Below, in pieces: positions 42,560 through 54,566 of a DNA stretch of 64,000 nt. The notes beneath the pieces are model-generated. The model worked only from the letters and a program-made list of their open reading frames with translations. It had not been told where the DNA came from and ran no database searches. The stretch covers positions 21,861,501-21,925,500 of the forward strand of contig NC_088916.1 of the NCBI RefSeq assembly GCF_963576675.1, read 5' to 3'. Origin of the DNA: Euphorbia lathyris. Taxonomy: Eukaryota; Streptophyta; Magnoliopsida; Malpighiales; Euphorbiaceae. The number at the start of each line of letters is the position of its first letter. The first letter of the stretch is position 1. A program made the translations under genes and the position numbers.

Positions 42560-44302
42560 TAAGCAACAGTTCGGGATTTTTTTCCCGAACGGAGCTGGAA
42601 AAAAAAAAAAAAATTTGGCACCGCAAATCATCAAGTTTTTGGCGATTGCGATAAAATCAGTAAGTTGTCTTCTCCACCCTAACTTTTTGCACATGCGCAT
42701 GATGGTTTTAGATGCAATGTTGGAACTTATTGGATATTTTAAGTGTGAGGAGGAGGGGTAGACAAACTTACAAAAATTTGTATAATTTTTAAATTTTTGT
42801 GGCGTCGTGTCTAGTTTAGTTTAAACGCTTTTGGGTTTTATTTATGTTTTTGCATGTTTAGGACCTAAAACCGTGAACCTCCTTCGAATCTAAACTTCGT
42901 TATTTGTCCTTGAGGGCTGAGAACCAAATCTAAGATTGCATGACAACTAGTTTAGGTGTAGGACACAATCCTTGTATCTGTAAAAGCATGAGCTAAAGTT
43001 TGCATTTAGACCCTACTTTTGAAGAAATGCTAAAATCATTACTTAGGTAGATAACTTAAGAATTGAAGGCATGTGATATTAAACTTGAGTTTGGGGAGAA
43101 CTAGTAAGCACAAATTTGAAACCCAAGAACTGTGAGTTGAATTTGAGCCAAAGAGCGAACATCAAAAAGCTCTTTTTCTTGACATTTTTGTGTGAATGCT
43201 TTGACTTGTGGAAAGATTACAAATTTTGCACCTAATACTGAGTTAAACCTACATGCGATGATTTGAGATGTTAAACGATGAATCAGCCTCACTAGAATTA
43301 ACCCTTTTCTTTACCTTATTTTCTCTTTTTCATCCACTTTAGGAAGCCCCTATGAGCCTGTATTTTTGTAGTTTGTAGATTTTTCTTTCGTTCTAACCCA
43401 AATTTTTGCAAACCATCACTTGGTTTGTTGCTTAACCCGAGTTTTTGCAAAGCTCGCATTGAGCCTTTGTTTTCTTCTAGCGCTTTATCCTTGTTTATGG
43501 CACCATAGTAGCAAGCCAAAAGGCTAAGAAGTGAATGAGCGTTACTATCCAAAAAGAAAAAAAAAGAGAAAAAGAAAAAACAGAAAAGAAAAAGAAAAGA
43601 GACGAACAAAAGAAGGAGAACCATATCTCCCAAGTCTTAAAATTAGAACGTCTCAGAAAAAATATGTGAATAAAAAGCTCAATCACTTCACAATTTGCTA
43701 AAGCCATTTTAAACTTTGTTTTTCTAGCGCTAGAACTCCTAACCCTTGTTGTACCTTTAACCCTCTAACCACATTACAACCCCAATTCGAGGCTGTTTTT
43801 GATATCATCGGAGTCATATAGCATAGTAGAGGCTAGAACTCCTAACCCTTGTTGTACCTTTAACCCTCTAACCACATTACAACCCCAATTCGAGGCTGTT
43901 TTTGATATCATCGGAGTCATATAGCATAGTAGAGGAACTCGAATGAACGTGCAAAATCAACGTAATCCTAAGCAAGAACATAAGCCGAGAGTAAACACTT
44001 TAGCCACCAAAATTGTGTGAATTGAGTGAACTACCTATGGTGAGGTGTTTTACTTAGCTATCCCATTAAGCTCGTTTAATTGAACATGTGTCCTTTTTCT
44101 TAAACATATGACCTGTGATAATTGAAATGCGGCTTTTGGATATCGTGTCTCTACTTTGTATTTCCGAATGCATGTAATTACAGATGCACGAAATTGTGTC
44201 AAGCACCTAGTCAAACCAGGAGGTTTTCTAGCTTGCTTGTGATTGCGGGTTTAGTTTTTTAGTTTACTTGGGGACAAGTAAAGTTTTAAGTGCAAGAAGG
44301 TT
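42560..44302 (+). other. Athila-2 3' non-coding internal region
   Basis: No gene. The motif cttgggaggcaacccaag, which I recall from Athila elements behind pol, is just upstream at about 42298-42315. A purine run lies at 43545-43620, and a 103-bp tandem duplication at 43729-43934. tacttggggacaagtaaag precedes the 3' LTR, the region where the polypurine tract is expected. Confidence 0.6.
43729..43934. repeat. 103-bp tandem duplication
   Basis: Two adjacent, apparently identical copies of a unit starting gctagaactcctaaccc (43729 and 43832). This is a recent local duplication within the element. Confidence 0.9.
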
Positions 44303-45955
44303 TGATAGGGGTCAAAAACCCCTATCTTTGGGTACGGTTTTAGGACGGTTTTTAGCGTTATTTCATGAATAAGCGAGCAATTCTCGCATTTATATGCTTT
44401 TGTGTGAGTTAGTTAGAAATTGGAAATGTTTTATTTACTTTTCGTTGTTTAGGCTCGTTTTCTGGTTATTTTAGGCAAATATGGCCAAAATAGCATGTAC
44501 GTTAAATTTCCATTATCTTTTATAGCTAATTGATCCGCTAAAAGTCGCACCAAACGGAGTGTTTACTCAAAATGAGAGATTGGCGGGTCAATTTAGCCTC
44601 GGAACTAATGTTGTTTGGAGTTTATGTGCGTGTGCAGGTTAAAACATAATCAATTTCAGGCAAAAATCGCGTCTCGGGGACCCCCGGCAGTCGCTCGGTG
44701 AATTAGGCATCAGCGAGCAGCCTAGGCGCTGCTCGGGCGAGCTGGCCCCTAGAGGCCAGCTCGCCGAGCTGGCTGTGCCAACTCGCCGAGCTGGCTGTGC
44801 CAACTCGCCGAGCTGGCCCTCAGGGCCCTGCTCGGGCGAGCTGGCATGGCCAGCTCACCGAGCTGGCGCCCAGCTCCGAGAGCTGCCCTGCGGGAATCAG
44901 TCAAAAGACTGATTCTCGGCCCCACGAAGTCACGATTGACCCCACGACTTCCCACCTGCAAAAGGATACGAATTAGGTCAGAAAGAGGGCCCGAACCGCA
45001 TCTATAAATAGAAATTTTCAATTGTAAATTAGATATCTTTTATCTTTTGTAAAAACCTAAGCTTCCACCTTGAGAAATCCTCTCCACCTCCTCCGTCTCT
45101 TTCAACCTCCATTGAAGACAGCTCCGAAGCTCCGTTCACCGAGGATTGCTCAAGTTCCATCCTTAAGTCCTAGGAAGACGCCTGCATTGGTAGACAGGTT
45201 CCCTGAAAGAGATTTTTCTTCTTTTATATTCTGTCTAGCCTCTAATCCATGCTATGAATCCTAGGCTCATTGTATCTTCGTGATAATATTTTCATCTTTG
45301 ATATATATTATAGTTTTGTTTATTCAATTGTTCTATTGCTTTAATCTTTGTCTTACGCTTTGTCTGATTGGTTTAACTCATTCGATAATCCCAAAATTAA
45401 GTTGGCACATATTGCGAGCTGAATCTGACCTAGTCAGTGCCTATAGGTTTGACGACCCTATAGAAGATTAAGCCCAAATTGCTGAGCCTTAGAGCTAGTT
45501 TCGGCCTTACAAGGGAATCACGAACTAGGGACCTCAGGAGGATAGGTAGGGTTAATCGCCTCGGACACAAGTGACTTAGATTAGGTTTTAATTCCGTTGT
45601 CTAAACAATCTATTCTCATTATTATCGTATCACCTCATGTCCCTTCGGGTAATTACATTGGTAAAAGATCACTTAGGAGTAGAATAACTTAATTAGGAGT
45701 AGAATAACTTAGTTCGAATTAGTATAACTTAGCCAGGAGTAGAGTAATTCAACTAGGAGTAGATTAACTCAATCAAACAACCTCAAAACCCACACAGCCT
45801 AGATAACACCTGAGACCAAGTAGCTCGATACTTGTAGTAAATAAATCCTGTGGATTCGGTACCTGGACTTGTCCAGATTTTATTACTTGATAACGACGGG
45901 GTACACTTATCCCTTAGACGGCCTCAGCAGTGACCGACGCCGCCGAGGCGCGTCA
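44303..45955 (+). repeat. Athila-2 3' LTR
   Basis: 1,653 bp, starting tgataggggtc and ending ggcgcgtca. It carries the expanded GC array at 44692-44893, in which the ctggctgtgccaactcgccgag unit (22 bp) is tandemly repeated, and an extra taggagtagaataact repeat near 45670-45740. Confidence 0.9.
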
Positions 45956-47887
45956 TGTACTATAACATTTAATCAGATAAGGTGAAGAATGCACCACTCT
46001 AAAGTTTTTGGTAATGCATTATGGCACTGGAAATACATTCACTATTAGAAACTAGAAGGAAAAAGGTACAAATTAATATTTATAGTTTTTAAATATTTTT
46101 TTTTGTAAAATTGAACCAATTATATACAAATTAATATACCATAATGGGTGTCGTTTATAATAGATTAATAAGATATAATTTTTTTCAAATAAAGTGTAAA
46201 AACTGAGTCACTATATTCGCGCTCTTACAGATCCCTAGAGATGGAAAATTCTAGAGAGCCTTCCTCTTGCCTTTTCCTCTTCTTCCCGACTTTTCTTCTT
46301 CCCAAACACCGATATATCCTAAAAAATCAAATTGACTCCGAACCGAATCGAAAATCAAATTTTTATGCTGTTTGGTTCAGTTTTACAGTTTTACCACATT
46401 GTGCACAACCCTAGGCAAGGGCGAATCCAGTATGAGAGCACTGGTGGCAGCTGCCCCCACTTACATTTTTAAAAAACTCAAGTATTAATTTTAGATTTAG
46501 TAGTTCTAGAATTGAGGATAAAGAATGATTTTAAATTTAATATTTTCTTTTTATTTTTTTAATTCTGTTTTAAAGCAAAACGACGTCGTTTTATTTAATT
46601 TGAACTACGTCCTTTTGTTTACAATAAAAATAAAAAATAAAAAGTAAATATTTAAATGTAAAACTAAATAGGTCCTAAAACAAACCATCGGTCTCTCTTG
46701 TTCTTTTTAATCTCTTTAGTTCTTCTTCCTCAATTCCTCTTTCTTCTTAAGCCTAAATTGAAATCCCTAATCCTAACTAAGATTAAATCAAAATCGGCAT
46801 CCAATCCCTCCGTAGTTGAATCGTTGGTCCGGCACTCCATCTCCGATCTTTGCCTTTCTATTTCCGTATTTTTTGGCTCCTACTTGAATTTTGATTTGAT
46901 ATTTCTGCTACGGGTAAACTACATCAATGGTATCTGAACTTTACCTAGATTACATTTTTTTAAACCGAACCGATTATATATATATACAAATTAATATACC
47001 ATAACAGATGTCGTTTATAATAGATTAATAAGATATAATTTTTTTCAAATAAAGTGTAAAAACTGAGTCACTATACATATTTTGACACATGTAATATGGA
47101 CCCATAATTATTATAAGAGGTCCCACTATTTTAATTATTACGTGGGGTCGCCATACACGTGTCCAAATGTGAATTGGAGGTCTTCCGAGTGACATGGAAG
47201 ACCGGGTGCTTAATATAAGAACTCTCCCTAGAGATGGAAAATTCTAGAGAGCCTTCCTCTTGCCTTTTCCTTTGCTTCCCGAACACCGATATATCCTAAA
47301 AAATCAAATTGATTCCGAACCGAACAAAAAATCAAATTTTTATACTGTTCGGTTCAGTTTTACAGTTTTACCACATTGTGCACAACCCTAAGTAAGGGTA
47401 AAATTGACATTGGTTGACAAAGTTAGACATAAAAGTACACTATTTTATAAATTTAAACGCAAATTTGCATCTTATACCTTATTCAAAACTTCATCTCTCC
47501 CTTAGAAAAAACACCAAAAAAAAAAACTCATCACTCCTTTAAATATAAATATTTAAGCCTCAAATTAACAAATAATACCAATTTAGTTATCATCTTTTCT
47601 AATACTAAATAATCTCATAAATAAAATTTAGGATTAATGTGCAAAAATACCTCTAACGTTTACAACCATGAGCAATTTTACCATTAACGTCTAAAATGGT
47701 GTAATTTTACCTCTAACATTGGTAGCCAAAAACAATTTTACCCTTAACGTTGGTAAGTTGGATTAATTTTAGACATTATTATAAAATGTGGATATTTTGT
47801 TCCATATTCTCCACCAATTGCACGTCATTTTGATTCTAAAAAAATTATAGTTTTTTTGTGATTTAATAATAGAATTGAAGATTAATA
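45956..47887. repeat. Non-coding block, first tandem copy
   Basis: It matches 49108-51063 closely. It includes an internal direct duplication of about 300 bp (46120-46420 and 46985-47400). Between these duplicated parts is a stretch starting aagggcgaatccag, like the end of TTF-type hAT elements. From 47631 it contains the left half of a MULE-like element that is complete in the second copy. No coding gene is seen. Confidence 0.75.
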
Positions 47888-48104
47888 TTTTTTTTTGGTA
47901 GGAACAGGAAAGAAAAACCAAAAAATCAAGAAAAACCTAACCAGGGATCAGCCTAGGGAAGCTAACCCCCACCACATCATCCAACAGGAGCGAAGAAAGG
48001 TACTCAGGAGGAGAAGAGAAAGTAGTGACACCCCACATCCCCTCATGGCCTGCAGCCACCAGGCGATCTGCCACCCGGTTCTGCTCTCTAAAAATATGGC
48101 TGAA
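47888..48104 (-). mobile_element. 5'-truncated LINE 3' end (second LINE family)
   Basis: On the minus strand it encodes the end of a LINE RNase H domain (FREQNRVADRLVAAGH, then LLLDDVVGVSFPRLIPG and stop). A 3' UTR and poly(A), seen as poly(T) at about 47888-47896, follow. It differs from the LINE at 17575/54583. It lies exactly between the two tandem copies of the surrounding block. Confidence 0.75.
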
Positions 48105-50807
48105 GTTGATAAATGAATCTTATGATATCTTCCTGCAAACCTGTGCCATAAAGCGTGGAAGCATTAGTGCAAGTATTTGTTCGAGGATTCTGGCCCCAGT
48201 TGAATCTATAGCTTGAACTGGAATTGCAGTAAATGCAAAAGGAACCTCAATGCTAACCTACCATTAAATGTCCAAGTTATAAGCAACACAGATATTTGAA
48301 GTACATATAGCCACCTATTGAGAAAGTACAAAAGATAACATTTGATACCCAGAAACACAACATTTCTAAAAACCAGACATGCATGCAATTAAAGTCAAGG
48401 CTCATTCCAATGCCACAAAATATTATCACATCTTCAGAACACAAAACGCATTAGCTTCATTTTAACATTCTCAAAACATTTTCTAGTCTTGTGTCTACTA
48501 AAACAAACAATCCAAAAGTTCTGAATAACAGTCAAAATATGGACTAAAAACTAGCAAGCTCAGCTCTCAGTTTGCTCCCTCAACCATCGAATTGTGCTCC
48601 TAACGATCACGACGCTACCAGTGCTGTCACATAACAAAACAATAGTCAGTTCACAGTATCCACACATTCAGCCTCCAAGGACAAAGCATTCAATTATAGT
48701 TTTGAATAAAACTGATAAGGTGGATGAAGGGTATTTACTTGAAAGTGTAGACACTGCTAGTCACAAAACGATAAGTAGGATTGACTATTCACAAAACGAT
48801 AACACTGAAAAGTTAGCAAGACTCCAGATAATTAGGATTCACTTGTAAACCCATTGAAGCTATCAGGTAGCTGCAAAATAAAACTCAACTTTTCACATTT
48901 CATAACTTGGGGCTTTGAATTCCAAAATTTAACACTTTTACTTGCTAAGATGCCCATAAGAGCAGTGATGTTTTATTTTGTGGTGGGACTAGAAGATTTC
49001 AGCTCAGGTTTTGTGATATGTGCTTAAGTTTGTTTGCAGGTGATGTACTATAAGACGATTGGGAAACAGAAACATATTTTGGGAAAATAAAAGCAAATAA
49101 GATTTTTGGTGATGTACTATAACATTTAATCAGATAAGGTGAAGAATGCACCACTCTAAAGTTTTTGGTAATGCATTATGGCACTGGAAATACATTCACT
49201 ATTAGAAACTAGAAGGAAAAAGGTACAAATTAATATTTACAGTTTTTAAATATTTTTTTTTGTAAAATCGAACCGATTATATACAAATTAATATACCATA
49301 ATGGGTGTCGTTTATAGTAGATTAATAAGATATAATTTTTTTCAAATAAAGTGTAAAAACTGAGTCACTATATTCGCGCTCTTACAAATCCCTAGAGATT
49401 GAAAATTCTAGAGAGCCTTCCTCTTGCCTTTTCCTTTTCTTCGCGACTTTTCTTCTTCCCGAACACTGATATATCCTAAAAAATCAAATTGATTCGGAAC
49501 CGAATCGAAAATCAAATTTTTATGCTATTTGGTTCAGTTTTACAGTTTTACCACATTGTGCACAACCCTAGGCAGGGGCGAATCCAGTATGGGAGCACTG
49601 GGGCAGTTGCCTCCACTGACATTTGTATTTTTTAAAAAACTCAGGTATTTATTTTGGATTTACTGGTTCTAGAATTGAGGATAAAGAATGGTTTTAAATT
49701 TAATATTTTCTTTTTATTTTTTTAATTTTGTTTTAAAGAAAACGACGTCGTTTTATTTAATTAGAATTACGTCCTTTTGTTTACAATAAAAATAAAAAAT
49801 AAAAAGTAAATATTTAAATGTAAAACTAAATAGGTCCTAAAACAAACCATCCGTCTCTCTTACTCTTTTTAATCTCTTTAGTTCTTCTTTCTCAATTACT
49901 CTTTCTTCTTAAGTCTAAATTGAAATCCCTAATCCTAACTAAGATTAAATCAAAATCGGCAGCCAATCCCTCCGTAGTTGAATCGTTGGTCTGACACTCC
50001 ATCTCCGATCTTTTCCTTTCTTTCTATTTTGGTATTTTTTTGCTCCTACTTGAATTTTGATTTGATATTTTTGCTACGGGTAAACTACATCAATGGTATC
50101 TGAACTTTACCTAGTTTACACTTTGGTACCTAGATTACATTTTTTTTAAACCGAACCGATTATATACAAATTAATATACCATAATGGATGTCGTTTATAA
50201 TAGATTAATAAGATATAATTTTTTTCAAATAAAGTGTAAAAACTGAGTCACTATACATATTTTGACACGTGTAATATGGACCCATAATTATTAAGAGGCC
50301 CCACTATTTTAATTATTACATGGGGTCGCCATACACGTGTCCAAATGTGAATTGGAGGTCTTCCGAGTGACATGGAAGACCGGGTGCTTAATATAAGAAC
50401 TTTCCCTAGAAATGGAAAATTATAGAGAGCCTTCCTCTTGCCTTTTCCTTTTCTTCCCGAACACCGATATACTAAAAAATCAAATTGATTCCGAACCGAA
50501 CCAAAAATCAAATTTTTATACTGTTCGGTTCAGTTTTACGGTTTTACTTCATGGTGCACAACCCTAAGTAAGGGTAAAATTGACATTGCTTGACAAAGTT
50601 AGACATAAAATTACACTATTTTATAAATTTAAAGGCAAATTTGCATCTTATACCTTATTCAAAACTTCATCTCTCCCTTAGAAAAAACACCAAAAAAAAA
50701 AAAATCATCACTCCTTTAAATATAAATATTTAAGCCTCAAATTAACAAATAATACCAATTTAGCTATCATCTTTTCTAATACTAAATAATCTCATATATA
50801 AAATTTA
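48105..50807. repeat. Non-coding block, second tandem copy
   Basis: It repeats 36950-37951 joined directly to 45956-47630, so it shows the sequence before Athila-2 inserted. It includes the DUF1997-like exon copy at 48141-48245 and a hAT-like end (caggggcgaatccag, from 49573). No intact gene. Confidence 0.8.
48141..48245 (-). pseudogene. DUF1997-like penultimate exon (tandem copy)
   Basis: Same 105-bp exon as 36975-37079 with donor cag|gtttgc kept. It encodes an uninterrupted frame with few changes. The last exon is not present nearby, so it cannot be part of a working gene here. Confidence 0.45.
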
Positions 50808-51379
50808 GGATTAATGTGCAAATCTAACGTTTACAACCATGAGCAGTTTTACCATTAACGTTTAAAATGGTGTAATTTTACCTCTAATATTGGTAGCCAA
50901 AAACAATTTTACCCTTAACGTTGGCAAGTTGGATTAATTTTAGACATTATTATAAAATGTGGATATTTTGTTCCATATTCTCCACCAATTGCACGTCATT
51001 TTGATTCTAAAAAAAATTATAGTTTTTTGTGATTTAATAATAGAATTGAAGATTAACATTTTTATATTCAGTGAAATATTTGATTTTTTTGTCCAACTCG
51101 TACAAAATAAAATATATATTTTGAATTTCTTTTCACGTTTATCTGTGTGATTTGTTAATAATGGTAATAAAATTACACAAATTTGAATTGTAGATGACAA
51201 GATTCATGATCGAGAAGACAATTTGATGAATTATTTCTCAAATTGACCCAACTTGTCAATGTTAGGGGTAAAATTGCTCTTGGTTACCAATATAAGGAGT
51301 AAAATTGTACAATTTTAGACGTTAAGAGTAAAAATTGCTCCTGACTGTAAACGTTTGGGTTATTTTCTCATCTTAACCC
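50808..51379. mobile_element. MULE-like MITE upstream of gene B
   Basis: 572 bp with imperfect terminal inverted repeats of about 150 bp (ggattaatg...aacgtttaca... against gggttaaga...aaacgtttaca...). Flanks taaaattta (50799-50807) and taaaatttt (51380-51388) match at 8 of 9. It is absent upstream of genes A and C, and a half copy is at 47631-47887. No transposase. Confidence 0.75.
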
Positions 51380-51583
51380 TAAAATTTTAAAAAAATTATT
51401 TTACCGAACACACCTAAATTCTGGACGAAATAATATCTAAAGAATAATAGAAAAAATAAAAATGAATAAAGAAGCAAATCTAAATAAATGTCAAGAAATC
51501 TGTAGAATATCAAATCATATATAGCAATTAGATTACATAAAATCTGCCCTAATTAAGTTTTTTCTTTTTTGAAGCACATAGTA

Positions 51584-51600
51584 GCTACTATATAAGTAGC
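51584..51600 (+). promoter_or_regulatory. TATA box of gene B inside an inverted repeat
   Basis: gctact-atata-agtagc, identical to gene A, 58 bp before the start codon. Confidence 0.75.
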
Positions 51601-51658
51601 AGCAGAATTAAGAATCCTAAACCATTTCTTTCTTCATAATTTTGTAAAACACAAAAAT

Positions 51659-52252
51659 ATGAAGGTTTTGATAGTTATAGCATTTCTTATGGTTTCTTCT
51701 TGTGAAGCCGGCCGCCATACCCTTTCTTCCTCCGGTGACATTCCAGTGTCTGAAAGTTACTATGTAAAGGTGCATGATCAATGGCACTTGAAAAGGCTCG
51801 TTCCCTCCGGTCCTAATCCTATAACTTCTCCAGGAACACCTCCGGCGTTCGGTTCTAAGAGGCTTGTTCCCTCCGGTCCTAATCCTCAAACTTCTCCGGG
51901 AACACCTCTATCGTTCGGTTCTAAGAGGCTTGTTCCATCAGGTCCTAATCCTGCAGTTTCTCCTGACTTACCTCCATTGATCGGTTCTAAGAGGCTTGTT
52001 CCGTCAGGTCCTAATCCTGCAGTTTCTCCTGACTTACCTCCATCTATCGGTTCTCAGAGGCTTGTTCCGTCCGGTCCTAATCCTGCAGTTTCACCTGACT
52101 TACCTCCATTGATCGGTTCTAAGAGGCTTGTTCCTTCCGGTCCTAATCCTGCAGTTTCTCCTGAATTACCTCCATCGTTCGGTTCCAAGAGGCTTGTTCC
52201 CTCCGGTCCTAATCCTCAAACTTCTCCGGGAACACCTCCATTTGAGTTCTAA
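51659..52252 (+). CDS. Candidate multi-CLE signalling peptide precursor, 7 repeats (gene B)
   Basis: A 197-residue protein with a signal peptide (MKVLIVIAFLMVSSCEA) and the same 28-residue spacer as gene A. Seven units of 22 residues (last one 20) follow, each starting RLVPSGPNP. Residues 10-12 are ITS, QTS, AVS, AVS, AVS, AVS, QTS. Six units are preceded by lysine and one by glutamine (GSQ). The units of genes A and C lie within this set, so unit number changed by unequal exchange or slippage. Unlike A and C there is no LINE upstream, but a MULE-like element ends about 280 bp before the start. This is the longest intact member. It would be secreted, with processing to CLE-like peptides inferred. 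Confidence 0.87.
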   Translation: MKVLIVIAFLMVSSCEAGRHTLSSSGDIPVSESYYVKVHDQWHLKRLVPSGPNPITSPGTPPAFGSKRLVPSGPNPQTSPGTPLSFGSKRLVPSGPNPAVSPDLPPLIGSKRLVPSGPNPAVSPDLPPSIGSQRLVPSGPNPAVSPDLPPLIGSKRLVPSGPNPAVSPELPPSFGSKRLVPSGPNPQTSPGTPPFEF

Positions 52253-52299
52253 AAGGCATGGGTACTAATCCTGATGAGTCTCCATTGTTGAGTTCTGAG
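52253..52299 (+). repeat. Vestigial extra repeat in the 3' UTR of gene B
   Basis: aaggcatggg, then actaatcctgatgagtctcc and ccattgttgagttctgag align with a coding unit, as in gene A. Confidence 0.7.
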
Positions 52300-52328
52300 A
52301 ATGTAGTGAATTAGTTTATTATTACTAA

Positions 52329-52334
52329 AATAAA
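52329..52334 (+). terminator. Poly(A) signal AATAAA of gene B
   Basis: 77 bp after the stop, in the same context as gene A. Confidence 0.6.
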
Positions 52335-54566
52335 GAGAAATGATAGATTAATATTTCTTTTGGTTACAAATTATAAATTGATAAATTATGGGTATTTCTA
52401 TTCCGATTTCTTCACATTAAATGTCTTTTTAGAGATTTTTTTTTGTTTCAGATTACATGTCATATTATATTATATGATCAATACGCATTAAGTTAGCTTC
52501 TGTGTGCTATAAAACGCAGATTTATTGAAATAAACATTTTCATTAAATCAACCCCTGAATAAAAGGGAAGCAGCATAAAAAAAAATCTATTGATTCTGGT
52601 ATGTTAAATATATATGTTGTGTGAAACAGGAATTAACATCTCAACTTCTAACCATGTTTTTACGCACCTATAACCACGACCATGCTTATGATCAGACACC
52701 ACATCAGCAATACCCAAACTCAAGATCGGATAATCATCAACCAAACCATTAAGAAATTGATGAAATCATATATGAGTTATTGCAAATGAAAACTCAATAG
52801 CGTCATTAAAAATCCACTTCTTCCTCAATTGATAAAAAAAGACATCCAATTGTTAGAAAGAAAAAAGAAACATATTCATTTTCTCTATTACTATTAGTTG
52901 TTTTTTATTATTAAAGATTGGTTAGCGAGGAATGTAATCGACCAACATCCCAGCTATGTTGGCTTCATGTTTATATATAAAATACAATAACTAATATAGA
53001 CATTTTAACTCAATCAAAATTTAGAATTAATAACCAATACCTCACATCACAATGGTCTATTAGTCTACTATCTATTACTGTTGACAAATTATAATGTAAC
53101 CGTAAAGAGCTAAGAGGACAATGGAAAGAATAAATTCATGGTAAACAATTGTGGGGTTCTGCTAACCACGTTAAACCAGTAGCTAGTCTATCGATTTTAA
53201 TTTGGTAAAGAAACTGGTAGATTAACTACCAGATTCGGTTCTAATTTAAAAAGTATAGAACCTTAGGTTTGTTTCTCTGACATGATAAATAATTTAAAAG
53301 AAAAACTCAAAAATACCCCCTCTTTAAATTTTAATTTAGCTTCAAACCATTAAAAAATATGACACTTGTAGACTGGTTTCTATGGCACGTGAAAGAGATT
53401 ATGATTATTATATTATGTAAGCAAATGCGAAAGATAACGGCTTATTACTGTTAAAACAAGTATCTTGAGATTCTTGATCTTTAATTTTTTTTAGTTCCCT
53501 TAATTTTTTAGAATATGTGTGTAAACTGAGAATGACTCGAAAATGGGGTTTTGGTGATCTCGGTTTCACGAAAAATGCTTATTGGAAGAAAATGACAATG
53601 GTGAAATTTGATTTAGGCTAAGAGAACTCGAATCGAGAGTTGGGTAATGATCTAAATGACTTAACTAAAAGATTGCAAAAAACGATTTGAGAATTGATTG
53701 AATAAACTAAAAGAATTTCGGATTTTAAGTTTCTGAAAATTGGAAGCTTTTCTGAGGAACTGGAGATTGAAGAACTAATTTCGGAAATTGAGAGTTTGTT
53801 TAAACTAATTAGATACTAAAGAACGAATTCTACGAACTTAAGGATTGATAAAATGGCCGATTTTGGCAAGGAATTTGAGAGACAAATTGAGTTGTTTTGT
53901 GTTTGATTGATTTTGAGTGGGTGGTTGGAATTAAAGAGTTGAGCTCTATTTATAGGATTTTGAGCAACAAATTCTATGTTAGTCGCCCTTAAATTTGTCA
54001 TACATGATCCTATTACCTTCCCATAAGTTAAAGAAAGAAAATGGGTGAGTTAGGAGCTGGAAAAATGGAGTTAATGCCGTGAAATACGTTTCCTGAAATA
54101 GGTAGACAAGTTCAAACCCGTTTTTCAGCACTAATGCTCTTTGACCAGCTTCGTTACAGCTCCGTTTTGCTCCGTTTTTGGCATTCCAGAAAGCCAACAT
54201 CTCGAACTTTCTGAAATAAATACTGACTGTCCGATATCTTGCTATTTCGGGATCCGTTTTCATTGTGGAAGTTGCTGGACGGGCTGCTGAAAAAAATGGT
54301 GCAAATTTGCCCGTGATTTTTATTATTTCTTTTTCTTTTTTTGATAATAATCTTTTGATATTATTTTCTATTTTTTATCACATTTTTATTTTGTTGAGAG
54401 ATGAATTTAATTAAATTAAAAAAACTATAGAGTAATATTTCAAAAAAAAATAACTATAGAGTAAAATTATAACCTATGCTAAAAATATAAAAATTAAATT
54501 ACCCCCAACAGTATTAAAACAAAGTAATCATAAAATAACCCTTATTCAAAACTCCATCTCTCCGTT
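52335..54566. other. Intergenic DNA between gene B and LINE copy C
   Basis: Homology with the gene A downstream region stops near 52625. The rest is AT-rich with no recognisable protein. A less AT-rich part near 53520-54260 contains short open frames on the minus strand without similarity, and a ctctatttatag motif near 53945. I see no feature I can name. Confidence 0.6.

Larger units (their letters stand above)
37952..45955 (+). mobile_element. Deleted non-autonomous Athila element
   Basis: An 8.0-kb element with LTRs 37952-39511 and 44303-45955 (both starting tgataggggtc and ending ggcgcgtca), a tRNA-Asp primer-binding site, only the C-terminal half of gag, and no pol. Flanking bases tgtcc (37947-37951) and tgtac (45956-45960) are a target duplication with one change. 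The unoccupied sequence, gatgtactataac, is in the tandem copy at about 49110. A Pack-MULE (39648-40908) is nested inside. Confidence 0.9.

Noticed and set aside
42339..42761. ORFs on both strands over the GC array
   Set aside because: All frames stay open because the array is GC-rich. No real protein features.
43316..43707. Phe-rich minus-strand ORFs
   Set aside because: They come from a purine run (43545-43620) read on the other strand.
52340..54540. Search for a gene in the longest stretch free of named elements
   Set aside because: Only short open frames without similarity or splice structure.
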